Part shown: positions 51,173 through 59,627 of the stretch, piece after piece
Numbering within the stretch: position 1 is the stretch's first letter
Layout of the letters: every line of letters begins with the position of its first letter
NCBI RefSeq assembly: GCF_002831585.1
Contig: NZ_CP025113.1
Span: forward strand, 4,789,001 to 4,853,000
Origin: Bradyrhizobium sp. SK17
GTDB lineage: Bacteria; Pseudomonadota; Alphaproteobacteria; Rhizobiales; Xanthobacteraceae
Direction: 5' to 3'
Length of the DNA stretch: 64,000 nt
Translations under genes and position numbers: made by a program
Notes under the pieces: generated by a model
The model's database searches: none
The model's input: only the letters and a program-made list of their open reading frames with translations
What the model was told of the DNA's origin: nothing

Positions 51173-52654
51173 TTAGCTGTTGCCGCGACGGAATCGGGCC
51201 GGTGTGGCATTTTTCTCAGCCACATCAGGGCCTCCGGGGGCACTCTCGTCATCCCTGGGGCCGGCCCGGCCGCCGCGAGGCGTCCCGCGCGCGGCGATTT
51301 CGGCCACCAGTGTCGTCAGATTGCCGACGGTGTTGAGCGTAAGCCCGGCGTCGCCGCCGCCATCGCCGCGGGCCGATTCGGGCAGGATGGCGCGGCCGAA
51401 GCCGAGCTTCAGCGCCTCCTTGAGCCGGGCCGGGGTCTGCGCCACCGGCCGGATCGCGCCCGACAGCGAAATCTCGCCGAAATACACCGCATCGGTCGGC
51501 AGGGGCGCGTTGACCAGCGAGGACACCAGCGCCGCGGCAGCCGCGAGATCGGCGGCCGGCTCCTGGATGCGCAGGCCGCCGGCGACGTTGAGATAGACGT
51601 CATGTCCGGACAATTTGACGCCGCAATGCGCCTCCAGCACCGCCAGCACCATCGACAGCCGGCTCGGGTCCCAGCCGACCACGGCGCGCCGCGGCGTGCC
51701 GAGCGAGGTCGGCGCCACCAGCGCCTGCAACTCGACCAGCACCGGGCGGGTGCCCTCGATGCCGGCGAACACTGCCGTGCCGGGACTGCCGAGCTCGCGT
51801 TCGCTGAGGAACAGTTCCGACGGGTTGGTGACCTCGCGCAGGCCGAGTCCGGTCATCTCGAACACACCGATCTCGTCGGTCGCGCCGAAGCGGTTCTTCG
51901 CTGAACGGAGGATGCGGAACTGCTGCGAGCCTTCGCCCTCGAACGACAGCACCGCATCGACCATGTGCTCGACGACGCGGGGGCCGGCGATCTGGCCGTC
52001 CTTGGTGACATGGCCGACCAGGATGATCGTTGCCCCGGTCTTCTTGGCAAACCTGATCAGCGCCTGCGCCGAGGCGCGCACCTGGGTCACGGTGCCCGGC
52101 GCGGACTCCACGGTGTCGGTCCACATGGTCTGGATCGAGTCGATCACGATCAGCCGCGGCACCGCGCCTTCCGACAGCGTCGAGACGATGTCCTCGACCG
52201 AGGTCTCCGACGCCAACTGCACCGGCGCGTCGGCCAGCCCGAGCCGTTCGGCACGCAGCCGCACCTGCGCCACCGCCTCTTCGCCCGAGATGTAGACCGC
52301 GCGGTGGCCGGCGCGCGCCATCATCGAGGTCGCCTGGGTCAAGAGCGTCGATTTGCCGATGCCGGGGTCGCCGCCGACCAGCAGCACCGAGCCGCGGACG
52401 AAGCCGCCGCCAGTGACACGGTCGAGCTCGGCCATGCCGGAGGACAGGCGGGGGGCATCCTGGGTCTTGCCCGACAGCGATTCCAGCGCAAACGTCCGTC
52501 CCTTGCGCTTGCTGCGGATCGAGACCGGCACCGAGCCCGTGGTGTCCTCCTCGGCCAGCGTGTTCCACTCGCCGCAGGAGTCGCATTTGCCCTGCCAGCG
52601 ATTATACGCCGCGCCGCAATTCTGGCAGACGAAGGAGAGAGTGGATTTGGCCAT
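51173..52654 (-). CDS. radA: DNA repair protein RadA (Sms)
   Basis: A 493-residue RecA-like ATPase. It has an N-terminal C4 zinc finger (Cys10, 13, 24, 27: CQNCGAAYNRWQGKCDSCGEW), Walker A GGDPGIGKST (residues 95-103), the RadA-specific KNRFGATDEIGVFEM and a C-terminal Lon-like domain (GHDVYLNVAGGLRIQEPAADLA). RadA promotes branch migration of recombination intermediates. ATG 52654 begins the zinc finger directly; the ORF extends to 52690 without support. It is in the alr/radA/cvpA/purF order common in Rhizobiales, but alr is separated here by about 3.3 kb. Confidence 0.95.
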   Translation of the reverse strand: MAKSTLSFVCQNCGAAYNRWQGKCDSCGEWNTLAEEDTTGSVPVSIRSKRKGRTFALESLSGKTQDAPRLSSGMAELDRVTGGGFVRGSVLLVGGDPGIGKSTLLTQATSMMARAGHRAVYISGEEAVAQVRLRAERLGLADAPVQLASETSVEDIVSTLSEGAVPRLIVIDSIQTMWTDTVESAPGTVTQVRASAQALIRFAKKTGATIILVGHVTKDGQIAGPRVVEHMVDAVLSFEGEGSQQFRILRSAKNRFGATDEIGVFEMTGLGLREVTNPSELFLSERELGSPGTAVFAGIEGTRPVLVELQALVAPTSLGTPRRAVVGWDPSRLSMVLAVLEAHCGVKLSGHDVYLNVAGGLRIQEPAADLAAAAALVSSLVNAPLPTDAVYFGEISLSGAIRPVAQTPARLKEALKLGFGRAILPESARGDGGGDAGLTLNTVGNLTTLVAEIAARGTPRGGRAGPRDDESAPGGPDVAEKNATPARFRRGNS

Positions 52655-52693
52655 CGGGGAGAGCTCGATTCCGTTCTCTCTCCATAGCATGGA

Positions 52694-53176
52694 TCAAGAG
52701 CCGGCAACGTCCGATGTCGGCCGCTGCTTCACAACGCGTACCGCGATCGGCGGGGCGGGCCACAGTTGCAGCCTGTAGCGATCGTCTCCTTCCAGGCCGT
52801 CCTCCGACAGCGTATCGAGCCCGCCATACGAGACCCGCACCCGGTAGGTCCCCGGAGCGACGTCGATGCGCGCGGCGTCGGGAAAATAATCGGTACAGCC
52901 TGCGATCGCGATGCGTCCCGACGGGACGTCCAGGCTGGCCTCGACAATGTGATCCCAGCCGGCAGAGTCATCGTTCGGCTCGCGTTCGAGAATCTGCACC
53001 GAGACCGGAACATGCATGTTGCGCACGGTGCCGATTCTGACGACACCCGACCCTGCTGCAAGCATCCGGTCGGTGGTTTCCGGTGTCCACTCGGCGGAAA
53101 GCTCATCCGCCGTGGATTCATCCTGGATATAGAATTGCGAGTAGTCTGCGAACAGCGAAAGTTCGAGAGATGTCAT
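52694..53176 (-). CDS. Conserved hypothetical protein
   Basis: A 160-residue soluble beta-rich protein (MTSLELSLFADYSQFYIQDE at the N-terminus, IAIAGCTDYFPDAARIDVAPGTYRVRVSYGGL in the middle). I recall homologues across proteobacteria but no named function. The regular YRVRVSYGGLDTL and YRLQLWPA strands suggest a beta-sandwich. It lies 39 bp before radA on the same strand. Start is ATG 53176. Confidence 0.65.
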   Translation of the reverse strand: MTSLELSLFADYSQFYIQDESTADELSAEWTPETTDRMLAAGSGVVRIGTVRNMHVPVSVQILEREPNDDSAGWDHIVEASLDVPSGRIAIAGCTDYFPDAARIDVAPGTYRVRVSYGGLDTLSEDGLEGDDRYRLQLWPAPPIAVRVVKQRPTSDVAGS

Positions 53177-53289
53177 GTTGAGCTTCGCCCTCGGTGGAAC
53201 TGCCGATCAGTAGCGCTGAAAGGCGACAATTGTTCGCGCATCGCGGCGCCGTTGGTTGAGCTGAACGTGGCGTTCGTGGGATCGGTCCT

Positions 53290-54015
53290 CTAATGCGCGG
53301 CAGCCGACCACAATAGCGACACGCCGGCCGCCAGCATGATGCCGTCCATGATCAGGCGGAACGCCTCCGGCTTCATGTGCAGCACGAAGCGTTTGGCGAT
53401 GAAGGCGCCGGCCATCAACGAGGCGCCGGCAACCAGGCCCTTCAGCAGGATGTCCGGCGTCAGCGCGCCGAACCGCTCGAACGTCACCGACTTGCTGAGA
53501 TAGAGCCCGAGCGAACTCGCCGCCTCGGTGGCGAGGAAGGCGCCCTTGTTGAGGCCGTAGAACAGAAACAGCGGCACGCTGAGCGGACCGGTCGACACCA
53601 CGATGCCGGTGAGATAGCCGATGACGGCGCCACCGATTGCGAGATGCCAGAGATTGGCCTTCAGCTCGTGCCGCGCCAGCCAGTGCCGCACCGGCACCAT
53701 CGCGATCAGGAACAGGCCGATCGCGATATCGACCGCGTGCGAGGGCAGCGCCAGCAGGGTGCGCGCGCCGAGCGCCGCGGCCGGGATGCCCGTGATCGAG
53801 TAGGCGAGGCAGGCGCGCCAGTCGACCTCGCGCCACCACGCCAGGATGCGCGACAGGTTGGCCATCACGGCCGCGACCGCCATGATCGGCACCGCCTGCT
53901 TCGGCCCGTACTGATAGACCAGCACAGGCATCAGCATGATCGACGAGCCGGTGCCGACGATGCCGGAAATGGTGCCGGCGACCAGGCCGACGGTAAGGAC
54001 GAAGAGAAAGCCCAC
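53290..54015 (-). CDS. TauE/SafE-family anion permease
   Basis: A 241-residue membrane protein with about eight hydrophobic segments and the TauE/SafE motifs GTISGIVGTGSSIMLMPVLVYQYGPKQAVPIMAVAAVMANLSRI and GGAVIGYLTGIVVSTGPLSVPLFLFYGL. Members export sulfite, sulfoacetate or other organosulfur anions. No sulfur-metabolism gene is near, so the substrate is open. Confidence 0.87.
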   Translation of the reverse strand: MGFLFVLTVGLVAGTISGIVGTGSSIMLMPVLVYQYGPKQAVPIMAVAAVMANLSRILAWWREVDWRACLAYSITGIPAAALGARTLLALPSHAVDIAIGLFLIAMVPVRHWLARHELKANLWHLAIGGAVIGYLTGIVVSTGPLSVPLFLFYGLNKGAFLATEAASSLGLYLSKSVTFERFGALTPDILLKGLVAGASLMAGAFIAKRFVLHMKPEAFRLIMDGIMLAAGVSLLWSAAAH

Positions 54016-54145
54016 GTGCGCTCCACGACGTAATCCCGAACCACGCCAGAGACGATTCTCGGGAGCGGAAGCCGCACTGTGAGCTCAGGGTTCGAGGCGG
54101 TGCAAGGGCCGCCGTCGCGCCGTTCGATATGCAATCGGAAGCGGC

Positions 54146-54946
54146 TCAATATCTCGCGACGACCGTGCCGCCGAACCGGTAGTTGACGCGCACCGTCACC
54201 ATGTCGACATCGGCGTGAATACGTTCGTCATGGTTGAGCGCGGCGATGAAGGCCGGATCGTAGGTCATGCGAACGGTATCGGTTCCCATGAACAGATGAT
54301 CGTATTCGACCGCAAGCGACCAGTTGCGCGCGATGGCATATTCGGCGCCGGCACCGACCGCGCCGCCCCAGCGCGTATCGCTGCCGCGATCGGCGATGAA
54401 TCCGATCGGGACGCCCGGTCCGAAGGTGGGCGTGATGAAGCTCTCGTAGCGATCGTGCATCACCGCCGCTCCGCCCTTGGCGTAGAGCAGGAAGGCGCCC
54501 CAGGAATAGCCGACCTGTCCGGTGAACAGGCCGATCGCATCGATCTTCGAACGGTTGGCGAAGCCCGTAAACAGCGGCGCTGTGGACGGGTTCGAGCCGG
54601 AGAGATCGGCCCAATTGCCCTGCGCTTCGACGCCGAACACCCAGGCTGCCTGTTGCCAGCGATAACCGATCTGGCCACCCGCGGTCGCGCCGCTGGCGGT
54701 GTGGCAGCCCTCAGGGCCGGTGAAATTCACGACACCGAGCGCTGGATTGGTGATGGTGAAGGGCACGATGTCCCAGCAGGCCCGGCTCCAGCCGCCACCG
54801 CCATTGGCCCCGACATAGAAGCCGCTCCAGTCAGTGGTGGTAACGATTGGCGGCGCCTTGGTGTAGGGGCGGGCGGCGAGGTCGGCGGCCGACGCGCTTG
54901 CAGTGCCGAGCGCGAGCATGGATGCGGCGACGAAATAGGTCTTCAT
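54146..54946 (-). CDS. Outer-membrane beta-barrel protein, Omp31/Omp25-like
   Basis: A 266-residue exported protein: signal peptide MKTYFVAASMLALGTASASAADLAARPYTKAPP is the typical rhizobial small-porin opening. It is followed by TDWSGFYVGANGGGGWSRACW and alternating beta-strands (GQIGYRWQQAAWVFGVEAQGNW; WSLAVEYDHLFMG; VNYRFGGTVVARY with a terminal aromatic). Such proteins are Omp31/Omp25-like surface proteins. ATG 54946 is preferred to the ORF start at 54970. Confidence 0.87.
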   Translation of the reverse strand: MKTYFVAASMLALGTASASAADLAARPYTKAPPIVTTTDWSGFYVGANGGGGWSRACWDIVPFTITNPALGVVNFTGPEGCHTASGATAGGQIGYRWQQAAWVFGVEAQGNWADLSGSNPSTAPLFTGFANRSKIDAIGLFTGQVGYSWGAFLLYAKGGAAVMHDRYESFITPTFGPGVPIGFIADRGSDTRWGGAVGAGAEYAIARNWSLAVEYDHLFMGTDTVRMTYDPAFIAALNHDERIHADVDMVTVRVNYRFGGTVVARY

Positions 54947-55060
54947 GGGCAGCCCCAATGCATCAATCAAATGGGTGCCAGATTAGTCGATTTGCCCGAC
55001 CGCAGGCTGTGCCCGGTCCGCCACATCCAGCCGCATTCGCCGGCATCGTCCACCCACATC

Positions 55061-55165
55061 TGTCATCGCCCGGCTCGGGCCGGGCGATCCGGTACGCCGC
55101 GGCCTCTCGGTTCAATAACAACTGCCTCTGGAGTACTGGATCACCCGCTTTCGCGGGTGATGACA
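55061..55165. repeat. REP-like dispersed element (single copy)
   Basis: TGTCATC at 55061-55067 and GATGACA at 55159-55165 are exact terminal inverted repeats. Between them are CGCCCGG-ctcggg-CCGGGCG, GGTACGCCGCGGCC, CTGGAGTACTGGATCACCCG and CGGGTGATGACA-type arms. Same family as the array at 31274 and the copy at 47746. It lies between the nuclease gene and the beta-barrel gene. Confidence 0.85.
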
Positions 55166-55203
55166 CTGAACGTGTTGAAGCAGAACCCGCATCATTGCGA
55201 CGA

Positions 55204-55974
55204 TCACCTCAACACCACCCACGCCGGAGCATGATCACTCGCGCCTTCCTCGCCGCGGATGTCGCGGTCGACGCCGGCTTTCGCAAGCCGCGGCGCCACT
55301 TGCGGGCTGAGCAGCAGATGATCGAGCCGCAGGCCGGCATCGCGCGGCCAGCGCTGGCGCTTGTAGTCCCAGAACGTGAACATCTGATCATCCGGATGCA
55401 GCGTGCGGATCGCATCGCACCAGCCCTGGTCGACCAGCGCCTTGAAAGCGGCGCGGCTCTTCGGCTGGATCAGCGCGTCCTTGTCCCAGGAACGCGTCGG
55501 ATAGATGTCGAACGGCGTCGGCGCGACATTGTAGTCGCCGGCGAGCACCACCGGCACGTCCTGTTTGAGCAGCTTGGCGGCGTGCGCGCGCAGCCGCTTG
55601 AACCAGGCAAGCTTGTAATCGAACTTCGGACCGGGTTGCGGATTGCCGTTCGGCAGATACAGGCTGGTGACGACGATGCCGCGCACCGCGGCCTCGATGT
55701 AGCGTGCCTCGTGATCGGCGGCGTCGCCGGGCAGGGCGGTGCGGATCAACACGGGCTCGGTCTTGCGGGCCAGGATCGCGACGCCGTTCCAGGTCTTCTG
55801 GCCCTGCCACACCGCGCCGTAACCGGCCTGTTCGATCGCTGCTTGGGGAAACCCGGCGTCGCTGGCCTTGAGCTCCTGCAAGCTCACGACGTCGGGCTCG
55901 GCCGATTTCAGCCAGCGCAACAGGTTCGGCAGCCGGCGGTTGACGTTGTTGATGTTGAAGGTCGCGATCTTCAT
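55204..55974 (-). CDS. xth: Exodeoxyribonuclease III (AP endonuclease family)
   Basis: A 256-residue enzyme of the exonuclease III/AP endonuclease family. The signature residues are MKIATFNINNVNRRLPNLLRWL (Asn), LQELKASD (catalytic Glu), LYLPNGNP, VVLAGDYNVAPTPFDIY (Asp-Asn), and LRLDHLLLSP with the GASDHAPAWVVL (Asp-His). It repairs abasic sites and 3' blocks. ATG 55974 begins at the conserved MKIATFN; the longer ORF is a shadow. It is directly downstream of alr (28 bp). Confidence 0.95.
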   Translation of the reverse strand: MKIATFNINNVNRRLPNLLRWLKSAEPDVVSLQELKASDAGFPQAAIEQAGYGAVWQGQKTWNGVAILARKTEPVLIRTALPGDAADHEARYIEAAVRGIVVTSLYLPNGNPQPGPKFDYKLAWFKRLRAHAAKLLKQDVPVVLAGDYNVAPTPFDIYPTRSWDKDALIQPKSRAAFKALVDQGWCDAIRTLHPDDQMFTFWDYKRQRWPRDAGLRLDHLLLSPQVAPRLAKAGVDRDIRGEEGASDHAPAWVVLR

Positions 55975-56002
55975 GGGTGTTCGATCGCGACGCTGCGCTT
56001 CG

Positions 56003-57283
56003 TCAGGCGGACGGCAGTGGCGGCGGCGCCGCGGGCGTTGCTGTCGGCAAGGTCGGCGGCGCGGCTTGCGCCGCGGCAGGCTCACTCTTCTCGGCGGCGG
56101 CGTCGCCCGCGGCGACCGCGTCGCCGCCCTTGTAGATGCGCACGAAGCGGCGGCCGAGGCTGGTCAGCACCTCGTAGCCGATGGTGCCGAAATGATGCGC
56201 CACCTCGTCGACGGTGATGCCTTCGCCGATCAGCGTCACCATGTGGCCGCGCCGCGCGGCGTTCTTGTCGAGATCGGTGATATCGACTGCGATCAAGTCC
56301 ATCGAGACGCGGCCGGCGATCGGGCAGCGCTTGCCGGCGACCACGACCTCGGCGCCGCGGGTGCCGTCATTGGCGCTGGCGGCGCGGAAATAGCCGTCGG
56401 CGTAGCCCGCCGCGACGATCGCAAGCCGGGTCGGCCGCCGCGCGGTCCAGGTGCCGCCATAGCCGACGGTCTCGCCGCGTTCGATATTGCGGATCTGCAC
56501 GATGCGCGCCTTGAGGTCGACCACAGGCAGCATCGGGTTGTCGGCCTCCGGCGTCGGATTGACGCCGTAGAGCGCACAGCCCGGACGCACCATCTCGAAC
56601 TGGAATTGGGCGCCGAGGAACACGCCGGAGGAGTTCGCCAGCGAGGCCGGCACGCCGGTGAACAGGCTTGCGATCTCGCGGAAGCTCGCAAGCTGTTTTG
56701 CATTCACGGGGCTGTTGAGCGACTCCGCGGAAACCAGATGGCTCATGACCAGCGTGATGCCGTGGTCGCCGGCATTGATGCGGGGGATGATGCCCTGCGC
56801 CTCGCTGATCGTGAGCCCGAGCCGGTTCATGCCGGTGTCGATATGAACAGCCGCGCCACCGGACCAGCCGGAGCGGCGGCAGAACACGTCCCACTCGGCA
56901 AGCTCATTGAGATCGCCGATGACCGGCTTGCAGTCGATCTTGGCGTAGGCGTCGCCGGTCTGCTGGAAGAAGCCGCCGAGCGCGTAGACCGTCGCCTGCG
57001 GCGCCGCCGCGCGGACCACGGCGGCCTCCTCGACGGTGGCGACGAAGAAGGTCTTGCAGCCGGCCTTGGCCAGCGCGCGCGACACCTGCTCGGCGCCGCA
57101 GCCATAGGCGTTGGCCTTGACCACGGCGGCGCATTCGGCCGGCACCGCGGTCTTTTCGAGCTTGCGCCAATTGGCGATGATGGCGTCGAGGTCGACGGTC
57201 AGGATGCCGGTGGCGGTCGGATGGGCCGCCAGCAGATTGGCTTCGGGCGTCAGCTGCGATTTCGCGTCGGTCATGATGTTCAT
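56003..57283 (-). CDS. alr: Alanine racemase
   Basis: A 426-residue PLP enzyme producing D-alanine for peptidoglycan. The PLP lysine is Lys56 in AAVVKANAYGCG. Other sites are HIDTGMNRLGL, the catalytic region VGYGGTW, and the substrate-side FLGAQFQFEMVRPGCALYGVNP. The C-terminus has a low-complexity Ala/Pro-rich tail of about 45 residues (KSEPAAAQAAPPTLPTATPA), not part of the enzyme core. It follows dnaB by 48 bp, the usual rhizobial dnaB-alr order. Confidence 0.94.
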   Translation of the reverse strand: MNIMTDAKSQLTPEANLLAAHPTATGILTVDLDAIIANWRKLEKTAVPAECAAVVKANAYGCGAEQVSRALAKAGCKTFFVATVEEAAVVRAAAPQATVYALGGFFQQTGDAYAKIDCKPVIGDLNELAEWDVFCRRSGWSGGAAVHIDTGMNRLGLTISEAQGIIPRINAGDHGITLVMSHLVSAESLNSPVNAKQLASFREIASLFTGVPASLANSSGVFLGAQFQFEMVRPGCALYGVNPTPEADNPMLPVVDLKARIVQIRNIERGETVGYGGTWTARRPTRLAIVAAGYADGYFRAASANDGTRGAEVVVAGKRCPIAGRVSMDLIAVDITDLDKNAARRGHMVTLIGEGITVDEVAHHFGTIGYEVLTSLGRRFVRIYKGGDAVAAGDAAAEKSEPAAAQAAPPTLPTATPAAPPPLPSA

Positions 57284-57331
57284 GGCGAAGTTGTACGCGC
57301 GCGGCTTGCGGCGTTCAACCGCGTCCCGGAA

Positions 57332-58834
57332 TCAATGGGAGTGATCCGGAATTTGACCGTCGGGTGCGAGATCGCCGAACCGGGTGACGCTGGCCTCGAA
57401 GTGCAGTTCGACGGTGCCGGTCGGACCGTGGCGCTGCTTGCCGATGATGACTTCGGCCTTACCATGGGCCAGTTCCAGCTCCATCTGCCATTTCTCGTGC
57501 TCGGGGGTGCCGGGGCGCGGCTCCTTGTTGGCGAGGTAGTATTCCTCGCGATACACGAACATCACGACGTCGGCGTCCTGCTCGATCGAACCGGATTCAC
57601 GAAGGTCGGAAAGCTGGGGGCGCTTGTCGTCGCGGTTTTCGACCTGACGCGAGAGCTGCGACAGCGCGATGACCGGGACGTTCAGCTCTTTCGCCAGCGC
57701 CTTCAGATTTGTGGTGATCTCGGTGATTTCCTGAACGCGGTTGTCATTGCCCTTCTTGCCCGAGCCCTGCAAGAGCTGGATGTAGTCGATTACGATCAGG
57801 TCGAGGCCCCTCTGCCGCTTGAGGCGGCGGGCGCGGGCGGTGAGCTGCGAGATCGAGAGGCCGCCGGTTTCGTCGACATAGAACGGCAGCGACTGCAACT
57901 CGATCGAACAGTCGCGGATCTTCTCGAAATCGAGTTCGGAAATGCCGCCGCGGCGGATATGGCTCGATGGGATGCCGGTGCGTTCGGCGAGAATACGGGT
58001 GGCGAGCTGCTCGCCGCTCATTTCGCAGGAGAAGAAGCCGACACAGCCGCCGTTGACTGCCTTGGTGGTGCCGTCCGCCTGCACCTCGGGCACATAGGCC
58101 TTGGCGATGTTGTAGGCGATGTTGGTGGCGAGCGACGTTTTGCCCATGCCCGGGCGGCCGGCGAGTACGATGAGGTCGGAGGGTTGCAAGCCACCCATGC
58201 GGGCGTCGAGATCGCGCAGGCCGGTCGAGATGCCCGACAGCTTGCCGTCGCGCTGGAATGCCTTCGCCGCCATATCAACGGCGACCGTGAGCGCATCCGC
58301 GAAGCGCTGGAAGCCGCCATCGTAGCGGCCGGTTTCGGCAAGGCTGTAGAGTTGCCGCTCGGCATCCTCGATCTGCGCGCGCGGGGCAAAATCGACCGGT
58401 GCGTCGTAGGCGACGTTGACGATTTCCTCGCCGATCTGGATCAGGTTGCGGCGCAGGCTGAGATCATAGACGGTACGTCCGTAGTCCTGCGCGTTGATGA
58501 TGGTGGTCGCTTCGGCGGCGAGCCGAGCGAGGTACTGGCTGACCGTCATGCCGCCCAGGTCGAGTTCGGCTGGCAGGAACGTCTTCAAGGTCACGGGATT
58601 CGCGACCTTGCCCATCCGGATCAGACTGCCGGCCGTTTCATAGATCTGCTGGTGGATGGCTTCGAAGAAGTGCTTCGGCTCCAGGAAATCGGAGACCCGG
58701 TAGAAGGCGTCGTTATTGACCAGGATCGCGCCCAGCAGTCCCTGTTCCGCTTCGATGTTGTGCGGCGCACTCCGATAGGCCGGGTTTGCGGCATCGGGCG
58801 CGAGCTTGTGGACGTTCGAATCGATCAAGGCCAT
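57332..58834 (-). CDS. dnaB: Replicative DNA helicase DnaB
   Basis: A 500-residue hexameric helicase. N-terminal domain includes PHNIEAEQGLLGAILVNNDAF. The RecA-like domain has Walker A AGRPGMGKTSLA (226-236), Walker B in LDLIVIDYIQLLQGS and the arginine-finger region SQLSRQVENRDDKRPQLSDLRESGSIEQDADVV. It unwinds DNA ahead of the fork. The linker segment QEITEITTNLKALAKELNVPVIALS is intact. In most Rhizobiales rplI is directly upstream; here rplI is 3.4 kb away. Confidence 0.96.
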   Translation of the reverse strand: MALIDSNVHKLAPDAANPAYRSAPHNIEAEQGLLGAILVNNDAFYRVSDFLEPKHFFEAIHQQIYETAGSLIRMGKVANPVTLKTFLPAELDLGGMTVSQYLARLAAEATTIINAQDYGRTVYDLSLRRNLIQIGEEIVNVAYDAPVDFAPRAQIEDAERQLYSLAETGRYDGGFQRFADALTVAVDMAAKAFQRDGKLSGISTGLRDLDARMGGLQPSDLIVLAGRPGMGKTSLATNIAYNIAKAYVPEVQADGTTKAVNGGCVGFFSCEMSGEQLATRILAERTGIPSSHIRRGGISELDFEKIRDCSIELQSLPFYVDETGGLSISQLTARARRLKRQRGLDLIVIDYIQLLQGSGKKGNDNRVQEITEITTNLKALAKELNVPVIALSQLSRQVENRDDKRPQLSDLRESGSIEQDADVVMFVYREEYYLANKEPRPGTPEHEKWQMELELAHGKAEVIIGKQRHGPTGTVELHFEASVTRFGDLAPDGQIPDHSH

Positions 58835-59125
58835 GGACGAGTTTATTCTTCTGATTTCGTCGTTATTGGGATTTCCGGATATGGGGCGGCGATCAAGCGC
58901 CAGCCGGCCACAAAGCGAAAGCTCGGATGTGCCTTATGCACGATTCACACAACGCAATGTGTGAATCCGGTACAGCCGGGTGCATTCCGCTTGACGCGGT
59001 TTGGTCGGGATTCGCGGGGAGGGCCGCCGATCGGCGGCGCATGTGGCGGGGGTTCCTGGCGGCCTGAACCTTTTTCCGGGCCGCCGCACCAACTGAGACG
59101 TTGTTTGGCCGTTAGGGCCAGTTCC

Positions 59126-59248
59126 TCAGACCAAAATGAGGAAGGCCAATGCAATCAAGGCAGCCGCCACGCCGGTCGCGATCAGGGCGTAGTCGGTCAC
59201 GAGGTCGCGCTGCGGGTCCAACATCGTCTGGTGCGTTTCTCGGGTCAT
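59126..59248 (-). CDS. Possible 40-residue single-helix membrane protein
   Basis: The minus-strand frame 59248-59126 encodes a 40-residue peptide: a polar N-terminus (MTRETHQTMLDPQRDLVTDY) followed by one hydrophobic helix ALIATGVAAALIALAFLILV. It looks like a small membrane protein. The segment TDYALIATG resembles the E-Y helix start of Flp pilins, but the processing glycine is absent. The ribosome site is weak. It stands between dnaB and the cfa-like gene on their strand. Confidence 0.4.
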   Translation of the reverse strand: MTRETHQTMLDPQRDLVTDYALIATGVAAALIALAFLILV

Positions 59249-59627
59249 TCCGGACCACTACGACAAACCGGAACGGACCTCTGTGAAGCAGGTCACACGT
59301 GCCGCATTTTCTTTGCGGCAAGTAGGCGGGAACGACCCGGCGAATTCCGGGTTGTCTTCGCTCACGAAAGAAAAGATACGGCGGCGATGGCTCAAGAGTT
59401 TCAGACGGCGCGATTTGCAGTTGGCCGCCCGAGTGGCCGAGACCGGCGTTGGCTCGTGGCGCTGGTCGGCGCCATGGAGCAGGCGGCGCGCCCGGAGGTC
59501 CGGAGCGTTTCCTGCGATCGCGGTCTGATCTCGGCCGCCAAGGCCCATCTGGCGCGCCCAACCCCGACCTTCGCGCATCACGGCTCGGCCTACAGCCTGC
59601 GCAACTGACCGTTTCCGCAGTTTCGGA
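59249..59627. other. Gap between cfa-like gene and dnaB region
   Basis: No convincing gene. Open frames on both strands are present but none has a recognisable domain or good ribosome site; they are typical of GC-rich sequence. Together with 58835-59125 it forms the upstream region of dnaB. No operator or repeat family was recognised. Confidence 0.4.

Noticed and set aside
59126..59248. Calling the 40-residue peptide a Flp pilin
   Set aside because: The helix start is similar, but the prepilin-cleavage glycine is missing and no tad/cpa genes are in the window.
55868..59608. A 1246-residue plus-strand open frame across alr and dnaB
   Set aside because: It is antisense to well-supported genes; its residue pattern (Arg/Asp/Ala/Gly-rich, no domain) is the usual shadow in GC-rich DNA.
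59386..59608. A 73-residue plus-strand frame starting MAQEFQTARF
   Set aside because: No ribosome site, no hydrophobic or domain pattern and alternative frames equally open; not supported as a gene.
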